Shown here: positions 47,610 to 59,593 of the stretch, piece by piece
Layout of the letters: each line of letters begins with the position of its first letter
How positions within the stretch are numbered: position 1 is the stretch's first letter
Assembly (NCBI GenBank): GCA_038025085.1
Contig: CM076145.1
Location: 15,039,000-15,102,999, forward strand
DNA length: 64,000 nucleotides
Origin: Tetragonia tetragonoides
Lineage: Eukaryota > Streptophyta > Magnoliopsida > Caryophyllales > Aizoaceae
Direction: 5' to 3'
Made by a program: the position numbers and the translations under genes
Notes under the pieces: generated by a model
Database searches by the model: none
What the model was told of the DNA's origin: nothing
Seen by the model: the letters and a program-made list of their open reading frames with translations, nothing else

Positions 47610-48884
47610 ATGGCTCCCAAAGCTGAAGGTCTCTCTCGCTCTCATTCATCAACTCACTCGCTCCGTCTTTCGAATTTATTGGCTTTACTCAATTTCAGCT
47701 ATTGTGACCTAATTCTTTGTATATTTTTCATTTTTATCCTTTTTTTTTGGGTGTTGATTGTTGAATTCCTTTTGTGCAGGTATAGTACCTCAACTTCGTC
47801 AACGAGGTATGTCCACCAGTTATCATTTTCATTTTCGATTTTCTTTTCCAGTAAATTTGTTAGGAGAAGAGTGTGAACGCTTGAGGCGTGCTCGTTGTAG
47901 ACAATAATTTCTTTAGCTTTTTTTAAACTTTTTTTTCTTCTTTTAGAACAGTGTGAAGCCTCTAAAAATCTGTATGTTTATAATGTGTTGCTTTATTATG
48001 CCAAATATTTGGGCAGTCCATGGAATTTCTGATTTGTTTACAAAGATTCATGTCAACAGATGAAATTAGTAGAATTAAGGCAATTATTGCATCTCAAGTT
48101 ACCAATTTATTATCCTTCTAAATCATTTCAGTGATTTAGCCAGATGTTTGGATAATAATCTCAGTTCTGTATATTGTGGAAAAGGTTCTTCCATTCCCAC
48201 ATACAAAATTCCTCATTTCCAATTCAAAAAAAAAATAAATTAAATAACCCAAGTCAAGACTCTTACAGCAACAAGAAGTGAAAACTGATGTCTTGATTTT
48301 CAAGAGATTTCTGGATTTCTTCTCTAATATCTTTTCTATACTTTTATCAATTGATTCATGCATATTGTATGTGATTCTCAGGCCTCTGTGCCCCCCATCA
48401 TTGATAGTTTCCACGGTGTAAGTGTGTTGATTTTCAATCAATTAGGTGGCTTAAACATCAAACTACTGTTGCAAACTTGGGATGATTATTGGTCTCACTA
48501 AGATAGTGAAAGCAGGGGGATATATGATTTATATATGTATACTTCTTTCTGGTCATCTTTTCATGGTTTTTCGTTAATAGATATCTAATGGTTGCAAAAT
48601 ATCTATTGTAGGTACAACAAATGCTTCGAGGTTCATTTCATCTGACACAACTCAAAGGCAAACAAAGCAATTGAGGTAAAACTCTTAGATGCCATCCTCT
48701 TGGCATTATCTTCTAATGTGAAGAGGGTGAGTCTGTCTTGCATCTGATTTTTCATTGCTAAACATGACTTAATTTGTTTCCTACACATTAAAAGGGTACA
48801 CAGTATGGGAAGAGGTGGAAGCCTATTCTGGTTGTTGTCACATATGATCTGTGGAAAGTGAGGAAACAATGATTTTTTAAACAC
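47610..48884 (+). pseudogene. Possible multi-exon gene, degraded or partial
   Basis: Exon 1 at 47610-47628 (MAPKAE, phase 1), a GT...TTTGTGCAG intron, exon 2 at 47780-47806 (GIVPQLRQR, phase 1), an intron to CTATTGTAG, and exon 3 at 48612-48675 (GTTNASRFISSDTTQRQTKQ). Phases match across both junctions, which is unlikely by chance. Beyond, a shifted frame reads NKAIEVKLLDAILLALSSN (48665-48720), and after GTGAG...TTAAAAG another reads GTQYGKRWKPILVVVTYDLW to a TGA near 48870. I cannot name the protein. The frame change between exon 3 and the next part suggests a pseudogene or an unusual splice choice. Confidence 0.42.
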
Positions 48885-49556
48885 AAGGACAGAAATGTCT
48901 ACAGATATTTGCTAGCATCAATTTTACTATTTGTGCTAGAACCCTTGGCATGGATAGTTTTGACTGATTACTCGAATGCTTTTGTGAGACATGTGTTTTT
49001 GTTGAGTTCCTTGTTCTTGAGAGATGAGAGTTACTGGAATTATAATTGAGACTGTCAAGGCCATTTGCTAGGTTGTAGCTACTCTATTTGATTATATACT
49101 CCGAGCGGAAGAAGAAAGGAATCTTATTTTTTAATTTTTTTTTAAAAAAAGTAAGAGTACTTGTTTTTTGTATATACTTCTTTCTGAAGTAGGAAACGAC
49201 TACCTTGTACATATTGGTTGATTAAATTAGTAACACTAAGACCAAATCTGAATTCTGCATATTATGTTTAAAACAAGCTTGCCTTGTTGCACAGTTTCAT
49301 ATTCATTCGTTAACAGCAAGATATATGGGACTACATGCATTTTTCGCCTCATCAATTTTCGTAAGTTTGTGTTTCCATGCATCATTGTTCCATGCTATTG
49401 CAAGTAGAATAGGAAGATTAAATAGTACTGTGCTTCTTTTGTATCCCAGTGATTTTTCTCTTTCTTCCCTGCTTTATCTTTATGTATTATCTCTCGATTG
49501 TAGAAATCTTACTAATATTCTCTGTTTGTTGTATGTGGTTATTTGCCTTATATACA

Positions 49557-49655
49557 GGAATACAAAGTGGAAGATTAAGAGAGTAAAGATGTCCCTGAAC
49601 TTGATCCTAGCCTCATATCAGAGCTGAGGGTGTTGGGGCTCTACTAAACCAAATA
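49557..49655 (+). pseudogene. Exon-like relic downstream of the 47.6-kb gene
   Basis: After TATATACAG the frame reads EYKVED, a stop, then ESKDVPELDPSLISELRVLG. It looks like coding sequence by composition, but a stop codon interrupts it. It may be a later exon of the same unidentified gene. Confidence 0.3.
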
Positions 49656-50570
49656 TACGGGCTTTACAGGTCATTAGTGTAAGTGTCTTTATGGATTTTG
49701 TTTCTTTTATTTTCTTATTTTGAAATACCTCTCAATCTTAATGCTTAGCAGTTCCTCAGAATTTCCATGATTTCTTGATTAGTCTCCTAGGAATTCCATT
49801 GATTTCTTGATTTCCTGCCTACAAGATGCGAGAAGAATCAGAAAAAACTTAAATGCAAATGACTAGGCTTTTCGACTTCTGAGTGAGTCGAGTGGGCTTA
49901 TTTCATTTGGTACTCGTACTCTTTTCTATTCCCCCCTTCTTAATTTATGAGAACAGATGAGATGATAAAGTTGGTCCTTATGGCTAAATTTGCTTCGTAG
50001 ATGGGAGGACCATCTGAAACTCTATGACTGTACCTAGACTGAATTGTGTCCACCCCCTTATATTTCAATTGTGTCGTGTCCATCTTTCAGAGAGCTCAGT
50101 TGATAAAGCCGCTGGTTTGAGCTCCTATTATTAAGGTATAATTTGCTGAAGCTTTGAAGGTAGTTGTTTGCTGATCTTTTTATAATTATATACTACTTGT
50201 GTTGATGCTTTTTAGCTGGAAGGGAATTACTAATTGCATTTTTTTTACATCTCCTTGCTATGTGCTGACTAACATGTCATTTTGACTAATATAACATAAC
50301 ATTGCCTTTAGAAATTTCACGTAGTGTGAAGTTGTGTTGTAGTTACTACTTCTTTCCTCCCCACACTGTTCCATTTCATTTCACTGGTTCTCTTATAAAA
50401 AAAAGAAACAGGAACAGAAAAAACTGGAAATTTTAGTGCTCTTGAATACTTGATCTAACAATACCCTTACCTGCAAGTCTGAAACTGCCCCCCTTAAATT
50501 CTTAGTCTGACAACTTGTTAGAAATTCAATTGACAAGAGAGTGAAGGATGGAAGGGAATAAAATCTTCAA
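49656..50570. other. Intergenic or intronic DNA
   Basis: No coding frame or repeat border recognised. Confidence 0.3.
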
Positions 50571-50575
50571 TAAGT

Positions 50576-50690
50576 CTTGTATGAGCCCGCCTCAAGGTGA
50601 GGTTACCACTATATACAAGCATGACGTCGACGTGACATCATACTTGTATGAGAGGTGCCTCACCTTGAGGCCGTCTCATACGAGATTTTG
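50576..50690. mobile_element. Small fold-back element (MITE-like)
   Basis: TCTTGTATGAG.CC.CCTCAAGGTGAGGT on the left is complementary to GCCTCACCTTGAGGCCGTCTCATACGAGA on the right, with a loop of about 50 bases containing GACGTCGACGTGACATC. The arms together would form a hairpin of about 28 base pairs. No clear target duplication. Confidence 0.6.
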
Positions 50691-50858
50691 TGTAAAACAT
50701 TATTCATGCTCAATGTAGAGGATTTTAAATCAGTCAGTAGTACAACAAAGGTAATACTATCACCCCATCACTCCTACTTAACAAGTTATGGTATATAAGT
50801 GGTCAGCTCACTTTGTGTAGACTCAAGTTACAGTTAAAGTCTTCTGTTCAGTTATGGG

Positions 50859-51053
50859 TTGAAGGTTCCAATTGTATTCAAATTTGAAGTGGCGGAGGTT
50901 GTGTTGCAACTTGGTTTCCAGTGGATAGGATTATACAAGAAGGCTTGGGGGTTGAAGCATGAATTGGAATGGTTTGCTGCACATCATAAGGGTAAACTAA
51001 TTGGGAAGAGATCGAAGAGGGCTGCTCTGGTGACTTTCATCTATAAAGTGTGA
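50859..51053 (+). CDS. Short open frame, hypothetical
   Basis: MKVPIVFKFEVAEVVLQLGF ... HKGKLIGKRSKRAALVTFIY, 64 residues, with a basic KRSKR. Composition is coding-like, but no family is recognised. It could be a 3' exon of the 47.6-kb locus. Confidence 0.25.
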   Translation: MKVPIVFKFEVAEVVLQLGFQWIGLYKKAWGLKHELEWFAAHHKGKLIGKRSKRAALVTFIYKV

Positions 51054-51676
51054 AGGATGAGAAAGTGATGTTGCTCCAATACAAGCAAAGAAGTTCTTTG
51101 CAGAGATAGCATCAAATTCTATACAAATTTCTTAAAAGGTTTTGTGAGATAGGTGTTGCTTGATGAGTTTCTTAGTTTTGGAGGTGAGTTGCTGAAATTG
51201 TAATTGAGTGTCCGAGCCAATTCATTGAGTTGTAGCTACTCTTTCCTTTTTTTAACTTGTTCTATACAGGTGAATGAAATAAGAAAAACAACTTTACTCT
51301 TTTTAAAAAAAAAAACAAAAATATTACTTGTGCAATCCTTTGTCATTGCAAACTAATTTGATGACAATGGTTTGTCATACGGAGTAATTGTGGTAATATG
51401 GTTATGTTATAGGTTCTTTCGAGCTCAATAGTTGATAGCACCTTCTAATGAGTGTTATGTCCACTTTTTCTATTTGGATTATAATGTAAGTTACTATGTG
51501 CCGAAGTTATTTGGTGCCTCAAGTACGATTTGCTTAAGAAAAATCTCCAAACAAAGAAACTAAGTAATTTGCGTTAAACATCGGCTCTTATAGATATAGA
51601 CATAAGAAACTGGAGGGTAAAAGTACACTTGGTTGGACCTACTGCATGATGTATGGATCAACAATTGATCTACAAT

Positions 51677-51859
51677 ACCAGTAAGTGGTTGGTGTGAGTG
51701 ATTCGGCACTCTCATCCTTTAAACAAGTTCGAGGGTTCGAATCTTGTGAATGGAGAAACTATTTAGTGGGAGCACTTTACCCCTTCGTGTGCCGACCCGG
51801 TGTGAATAGGATTAGTCTTAGCCCAAAAGACTTAGGTAAACCTATGGTTAAACCAAAAA
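51677..51859 (+). mobile_element. tRNA-derived SINE with 16-bp TSD
   Basis: Flanked by ACAATTGATCTACAAT (51661-51676) and ACAATTGATATACAAT (51860-51875), a 16-bp duplication with one mismatch. Near the 5' end are an A-box-like AGTGGTTGGTGTGAGTG (51683-51699) and a B box GGGTTCGAATC (51731-51741; consensus GTTCRANNC), as in RNA polymerase III promoters of plant SINEs. It ends in CCAAAAA. Length is 183 bp. The short open frame over it is not a gene. Confidence 0.9.
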
Positions 51860-51935
51860 ACAATTGATATACAATGGTTGGCTTTCGCCAAAAATTGAAG
51901 CTTAGATTTTTTTTTTCAATAGATTCAAAGAGCGA

Positions 51936-51957
51936 TATATATATATATATATATATA
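51936..51957. repeat. Short (AT)n microsatellite
   Basis: About 22 bases of AT followed by AGATAGATATAGG. Not linked to a recognised element end. Confidence 0.8.
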
Positions 51958-51997
51958 GATAGATATAGGTAACACATATTATCAAAGCTATGGCAAC

Positions 51998-52323
51998 ATG
52001 ATTCTTAACCCATTATATTGTAATAATGTAGCAAGGAAAGTAACAATGATTGGATTTACATTTTCTTTTTTCTTAATGGCAAGAAAATAGTCGTCTTTGA
52101 GGGCAATAACACTCAATTCGAAGACATTGTTAGTGCCACTGAGCTTCCACCTCAAGCTCACAATAATGAATGCATATGGTAGAGATTGAAGTCCCTTCAT
52201 AATTTCTATAGTTCAATAAATATTTTCAACTAATATTCTTACCTTTTTATGGAAATAATAGAATTTAAATTAATAACTAAGATAATTAAAATAATTTTAA
52301 TATTTAACATTTTATTCCATATT
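51998..52323. other. AT-rich intergenic DNA
   Basis: No gene or repeat border recognised. Confidence 0.3.
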
Positions 52324-52375
52324 AACCCATTTGGGGGGCAACGCGTGCAACGCACCCGTTCCACCAACTGGTAAC
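52324..52375 (-). other. GC-rich near-palindrome, possible relic Helitron end
   Basis: GGGGGGCAACGCGTGCAACGC followed by ACCCG stands out in AT-rich DNA; its centre GCGTGCAACGC is partly self-complementary. No CTAG lies at the right distance, so the Helitron call is weak. Confidence 0.25.
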
Positions 52376-52439
52376 ATATAAGGTTGTCTACATAAACTGA
52401 AATTAACAAGATTAAGAAGGTAAAGAAAAACTGAAGCAA

Positions 52440-53215
52440 GCTTTATGCGAGGACTCATAAACTAAGGACAACAATCAGAGTAAACTCACGAACCTTCTAG
52501 CACCTCTATCCGTAAGCTTGGCGACTAATGATTGGGGGCTTGTAAAGCTTGTCCCACAAGCCCAACAAACTAAGCTCATGAACCTTCTAGTACCTATGAG
52601 CTTCGTAAGCTTGGGGAGTCTTCTAGGCTATCCTAGTTGATAGCAAAAATCCTGGTCTAAGGCCTAAGTGAGCCATATTTGTTTATAAAGCACGTGTCGT
52701 TCCTATCTCTAAAGGGCTGTCTATTTTATCACTCACCCCCAGTCTTTCCCTGGCCTTGGGGGCTTGTAATTGGGCCCTTAGCTAAATTGGGCCTAGCCCA
52801 ATAGAAAGGCTTGACCTAAACTCCACCATCATCATAGTAGTATAAGATCCGCAATAGGGCTAAGGTAACAACCAACCTCTCTCACTCTCTCTCTACCTCT
52901 ACTTCTCTACATCCACCTTTGTCTCATCCACCAAGGACCTAACTTGACCATCGAAGGAGGGATTCCTCACCCACCCCCGAGGGTAGTTTGGCTTCTCTTG
53001 CAGGTGATGTCGAAGGCCTCATCTTGGGATGACGGACCGGCGCTATTCCAGAAGCAAATGGAATACAAAGCGGGAGAAGCAAACTACAGTCGTCCCCTTG
53101 CTCAAAATTTTCATCTTATTCACACTTCGACTACCACTACTTCTCTCAACTATAACCATATGAGAGGGATATCAACCCTCATACTGTTATCCCCCCCCCC
53201 ATGAAAAATATTATT
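52440..53215 (+). mobile_element. LTR-like remnant
   Basis: Direct repeats of CGAACCTTCTAGCACCT / TGAACCTTCTAGTACCT (about 52490 and 52577) are followed by a leader (CTCTCTCACTCTCTCTCTAC), then GGACCTAACTTGACCATCGA and CTTCTCTTGCAGGTGATG. That sequence order is typical for the U5/leader of plant Ty3/gypsy or TRIM LTRs. Ends are not defined. A C-run lies at 53192-53201. Confidence 0.45.
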
Positions 53216-54194
<979 letters not shown>

Positions 54195-54617
54195 AAAAGA
54201 CTTATCTTAGGATTTTCCTCAAATTACCCAAACATATAACATCATATGTCATATGTATAAGATCTAAAATTAAGAAGGAAACTATTATCATGCTTTGACT
54301 CAAAAGATTGAAAGTATGTACATAAGAACTTTAAAAGCCATAAGCATAAAGATAGGTAATTTTCTTGTTCTCTATAATATCTTTCTATGTGATTTAACAA
54401 ATAATACTCAAACACTATCACGCTTATAGCAAATCAAGTTTATGTGTTGTCTTGTTTAGGTTATTAAAGAAGAGGAAGTAAAGGTAAAGGATTGAAGATA
54501 ATAACCTTGTGAATTGACAAGAGATCGAATGTGGTTTAACATCCTCCAAGATTGAAGGTTCTCAAATGATTTCAATGGTGTTGGTCATGCAAGAATAATG
54601 CAAAAATAATTGAAGAC

Positions 54618-55790
54618 CAGGGCCATCCTTAGGCCTGTGCAGCCCATGCGACGGCATAGGGCCCCAAAATTTTAAGGGGCCTCATTTCTATCTTAGCGCT
54701 ATGTTGTTCATATTAAAAAAAAGAAAAAGAAAAAGCGTTCAACAATGAAGAAGCAACGCAAAGACAGTAAGCGTAATTAATGGGGTTCAATTTTCATAAA
54801 TGCTTACCTCACCAAATGAGTTATCAATGGGTGTCTCCTCTCTCCATGCCTCATCAAATGAGCCCATTAATGCTCTGGTCTTGCTGTCAGTGCCAATTCA
54901 GGTTCCCCAAAACTGATTTTGATTGACTATGGCAGAAATCTTCGTCTTTTTTTTTTTTTTTTTGAGAACAAGCAGAAATCTTCTTCATCTAACTAAGTTA
55001 TATTTATTGTGCGAGAAGGAGAATGATTAGTTTCAAATGTTTTCTGATTCAAGCAGAAATTATTTTTAGAGTAACAAAACATCCACAATTCCTTCTACTT
55101 TTCCAATCCACCATGAACAACTGATATCGTCAAGCGGCTAGCCACGTTGCGGCTTGTGGGAGGTTAACGTTCATCATGTTTTTGGGTTTAAACTTCTGCT
55201 TTTTGAATAATTTGTTAATAAGATATTAAGTTAATTGTAATTAACCTCAACAAATAGGTAGAATTGGATTCTGAATAAAGATCTTCATGAAGTTTCTCTT
55301 CCTCGAATGATGCCCAGTAGCTACTAGCTAGTGTCTTTAGTTTGTGTTTGATGTTTTAGTTTTGTTGCTATTTTTTACGTTCACCTAGTTGTTCTTTTGT
55401 TCCATTGTTGAGACGTTTTGCCTTTCTTTCTCACCAAAAAAGGAGGAGGTAGAATGGGATATTTTCAATAATTTTCAAAAAATTGGAAATCGAAAGTTAG
55501 ATTACAGTATATATATAGATAATTCCAACACAAGAGGAACTCCGTATAATATTTGAGCTTAAATTTCAATGTTTTGTATAATTGTGACATTTTTGTTTTG
55601 GTATTGTTGTACTAATTTTCATTTTGGTCCTTTAAAAAAAATCATGTTGATAACTAAAGTTGCACTAACATTTTGTATTATTTTTCGTGTATATAATTGA
55701 AGTTGATTTGATTTTAAAATATATTTTTTTATTCAAATTAGGGCCTCATTATCAAAGCACAGGGCCTCCCAAATCACAGAGACGGCTCTG
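54618..55790. mobile_element. Non-autonomous hAT element with imperfect 8-bp TSD
   Basis: Left end CAGGGCCATCCTTAGGCCTG; the complement of the right end is CAGAGCCGTCTCTGTG. Flanks TTGAAGAC (54610-54617) and GTAAAGAC (55791-55798) match at 6 of 8 positions. The interior is AT-rich with no intact transposase. GGGCCTCATT-type strings near both ends are typical subterminal repeats. Length is 1173 bp. Confidence 0.75.
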
Positions 55791-55799
55791 GTAAAGACA

Positions 55800-56573
55800 A
55801 TTAGAATTCAATCAAGAATAAACCTCAAAGTCGAATGGAAAAGAGAAGAGAAAATATGGTGTTGATTTTAGCTTAAGATCTTTGAATTCTTGTTAAACTT
55901 GTTGAACTGAATTATCTCAAATGGCTTGAAGAATATGTTGAGAAAATAGTGAAAAGTGAGGTATTGGTGGTCATGGTGATGAACCGGTAATGAGAAAGAA
56001 GAGAGAAGTTGAAGATTTGTTTCCTTTGTTAACTAGTTTAGAATGTGAAAGGAACATTAGATTTAGTTGATGGAAGATGACAAGTGTATGTATGCTTCTT
56101 CTTACTTGTTGGATTAAGCTACTACTAAAAATGCAAAGGCTTATCCAAGAAGATTTGAATACTTGCTTGTCTATTAAGATGTAGAGATGGCTAGAGTATT
56201 CTAGAGAAGATGATGAATGGTAGTAATATGATATGTGAATGAGTTTGGGTAGTAGCATGAAGTGGCTTTAGGTATTAGTCGATTTTGGGCTAGGAGAGAG
56301 AAACCGGTTGGGCAAACACCCATAAAACCGAAACAAGAAGGCCCAAATAAGTATTTGACCCAAAACCGTAAAATTCTCAAATAGTTAACCACATGCTAAT
56401 CGGGTGGGTTACCCACTAAACCTTACTTAACTCACATTAATCACAAGTATTATCCACTAATCACGATTAACATGTAGCACTAATCATGCATGATTAAGCC
56501 CTTAATCACAATCATTACCGCTAATCGGGTTTGATTAGACAATTAAAGAGGTTTAAAATTTAGGGTTGTTACA
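55800..56573. other. LTR-like terminus in front of Helitron B2
   Basis: Ends GGGTTGTTACA at 56573, where Helitron group B sequence (ATATGTGCAGTAAAAGTTGA) resumes without its CTAG end. This suggests an LTR (TG...TTACA type) inserted into, or recombined with, a Helitron. The LTR start was not found; it may lie before the (AT)n at 54057. The minus-strand short frames here are not convincing. Confidence 0.35.
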
Positions 56574-57041
56574 ATATGTGCAGTAAAAGTTGATAGCACA
56601 TGCTCGCTTTATACCGCACAACTAAAACTATGTGACAAAGTTGAGCACATGTGGCGTCTACGTGTCCTCTTAACACGGACATTTCCTCTTATGTGACGTC
56701 CTAAGTGTCATCACCACACAGAAAGGACCCAAGTTTTATAGGACATATACATATATATCTCATTTTGAAGCATTTTTCAAAATCCAATCCAACGGAGTCA
56801 GATTTATAATTTTTTGACTTACGTAACTAAAGTTATTTTATTTTGGAATTTAGAAATATGCTAATATATATGTAATTAAGTCAAATAATGAAAAGACGTT
56901 AATGATGCATGATGTGTCATGCTATGTGGCAAGCTTGTACTTACGTGTCGGCTTACATATCATGCCCACACGACGTGACTTGCATATGTGGCGTCCCACG
57001 TGTCGGCAGCACACGAATAAGGACCCAATTATATGTATATA
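56574..57041 (-). mobile_element. Helitron group B (B2), 3'-truncated
   Basis: Begins inside group B and runs to GAATAAGGACCCAATTATATG, then TATATA, where the next CTAG starts. It contains the cassettes with CACACGACGTGACTTGC and CCCACGTGTCGGCA. Confidence 0.7.
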
Positions 57042-57821
57042 CTAGGTTTTATTCCCGTGCTTCGCATGGGCTCGTAAAATAATTATATGAATATATTTAA
57101 TAATATAATACTTAAAATATTTGATGTGAAATTATTAATATTATTAGTAAAATACATTTTATTTATTTTTGCAAAGATTTATATCCATAAGATGCAGCAT
57201 GCTAATTCTTGAAAATGATATTTTCATGTCACCTTCATTTGTAATGAGATTGGACTAAGTTTAGATAGATAATAAAAACACTATATGTGTATACTAATTT
57301 TAATTAGTAATGCAATTAATGAAAATAATGAATAAACTCATTCTGCATTAACGGTATATGTGCACTAAAAGTTGATAGCACATGCCCGTTTTGTATCGCA
57401 CAACTAAAACTATGTGACAAAGTTGAGCACTTGTGGCTTCTACATGTCATCTTCACACGAACATTTCCTCTTATGTACCGTCCTACGTGTCGTCACCACA
57501 CGGAAAGAACCCAACTTTTATAGGACATATACATATATATCTCGTTTTGAAGCGTTTTTCAAGTTCAATCCAACGGAGTCAGGTTTATAATATTTTGAGT
57601 TACGTAACTAAAGTTATTTTATTTTGTAATTAAGAAATATGCTAACAAATTTGTAATTAAGTCAACTAATGATAAGACATTAATAATGGATGATGTGTCA
57701 TGCTACGCGACAAGTTTTTGCTTATGTGTCGACTGACGTGTTATGCCCACACGATGTGGCTCGCCTATGTGGCGTCCCACGTGTCGGCACCACACGAATA
57801 AGGACCCAATTAAAGTTACTA
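57042..57821 (-). mobile_element. Helitron group B (B3)
   Basis: CTAGGTTTTATTCCCGTGCT at 57042 with hairpin CCCGTGCTTCGCATGGG. The body is of group B. The other end, GAATAAGGACCCAATTAAAGTTACTA, abuts the next CTAG at 57822. Confidence 0.8.
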
Positions 57822-58999
57822 CTAGGAAATAACCCGTGCTACGCACGGACTGTCCGTTTATTATGTTTAATATTATCAGCTAAATTTTTTAAGTTTTTCA
57901 AAGTTTAAAAAGGTATATATAAAATAATAAATATAGTGATTGGCCAAAAGGTTACGTGTCATATTACTTATCATTGTCCTATCAAAAATAAATATCTATA
58001 AATTGTCACCAAACTTGCAATTGTACATCTAAAATATAACTTAACAAATTGCACTACAAACGTGAGACATGTCATTTTATTTTCGCTTATCCGTGCAAAA
58101 TTTAGTCACATATCTGACCTATTTTTTATACCCTCAAATATAAATTTTAATTAAAAATTTGAACACTGTCATATTAACGATGATTATCCCCACAAATAAT
58201 AGTACATTTTCACGTAACATACGCTTATACCAATTAATATAATTTTTGTTATTAAACAATTATCAGTTTGATTACATCCTCCCTTAATGTGTATTTCAAT
58301 AATTCGAATTTAGAAATTGAAAGTCTAACTTCTTTTCAAATGGAAAAACAATTGCAAACAACTCACCATCTAGGAAAATGAAAAATAGTAGTTAAGTCCT
58401 CAAAAATGTAACTCTTGTAAGTTACCTGCGCTTATACCCACAATTACATAAAACTTGTTATATATTATGTGTATCTATTGCCCAAATATTCATCGTCTAT
58501 ACTCAATTAAAGTTTTTCTAATTTTGATAATGTTAAAACTGGACATTAGTGTCATTTTAGATTAATCAAATTATGACACTTGTACGTCACATGCGCTTTT
58601 ACCCACAACTATATAACATTTTTTATATACCGTGCGAAATATTCATCCTCTATACCGAATTGATTTGAAATTTTAATTATTTTTGTAATAGCAAGTAGAA
58701 TTTTTTTATAGACAACTAATTGTCAAGTCAAGCATCCCTAGAATACCTGAATAGTCCAAAGTTATAATTGACTATGTTAATGAGGGAGATTAATGCAGTT
58801 TTAGGTTGTATTAATGTAATTTTAATATTAAATAAAAATACCCATCAAAAAAAATATTAAATAAAAATAAGAAATATGAATAAGTTATAGCAATTATTAT
58901 ATGATATTTATTTTGGACTTTATTACTCACCATAAAAAACCCAAAAATAATAAAAATACTAACCAATCAAAGTGTGATACTTGTCACATTACTAGCGAT

Positions 59000-59035
<36 letters not shown>

Positions 59036-59593
59036 TAACTTGAGAAAATGTTCATTTTATATGTGACCCTTGTATCATTACTTGTGCTTATCCCCGTAAA
59101 ATTAAGCAATTAAATATTAGTCACATGTTCGTTGTCCCATGACCTACGTACGTTTATCGCTGCATATATTAGTTAAAAAACCAACCAATCTTTCATTTAA
59201 CATGTCCATAAATAATCAAAAATAGAAGGTTGAAATGTTTAAAATATATTTCATTCTGCCATAATAGCTAAAAGATAATTAAAAGAAATAAAATTTTAAT
59301 AAATTTATTATACTTTTACTAATTAATATTTTATATTATAGTTATATTGTTAAATTTTAAATCCCACCAAAAAAGAAATTTATTATTTTATATTAACTAC
59401 TATCTAAATAATGACAAGGGTTTAATTAAAGTCATTAACACTCCATATTAATTTGCCTTAATAACTATTCAAATCATAGCCCCTCTAAAGAAAAGAAAAA
59501 ATAAAAAGTGTATAATTAATGACTTGGTTATAAGCTAATCGGAGAGTGACACTTGTCATCTTACCAGCGCTTATACCCAAAAATCTATATATA
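57822..59593 (-). mobile_element. Helitron group C
   Basis: CTAGGAAATAACCCGTGCTA with hairpin CCGTGCTACGCACGG (57834-57848). The body differs from A and B. It holds at least seven cassettes with CTTGT and GCGCTTATACCCA-like strings (about 58070, 58212, 58410, 58575, 58975, 59065, 59550). The right end CAAAAATCTATATATA abuts CTAG at 59594. An (AT)n tract lies at 59002-59030. Confidence 0.7.
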
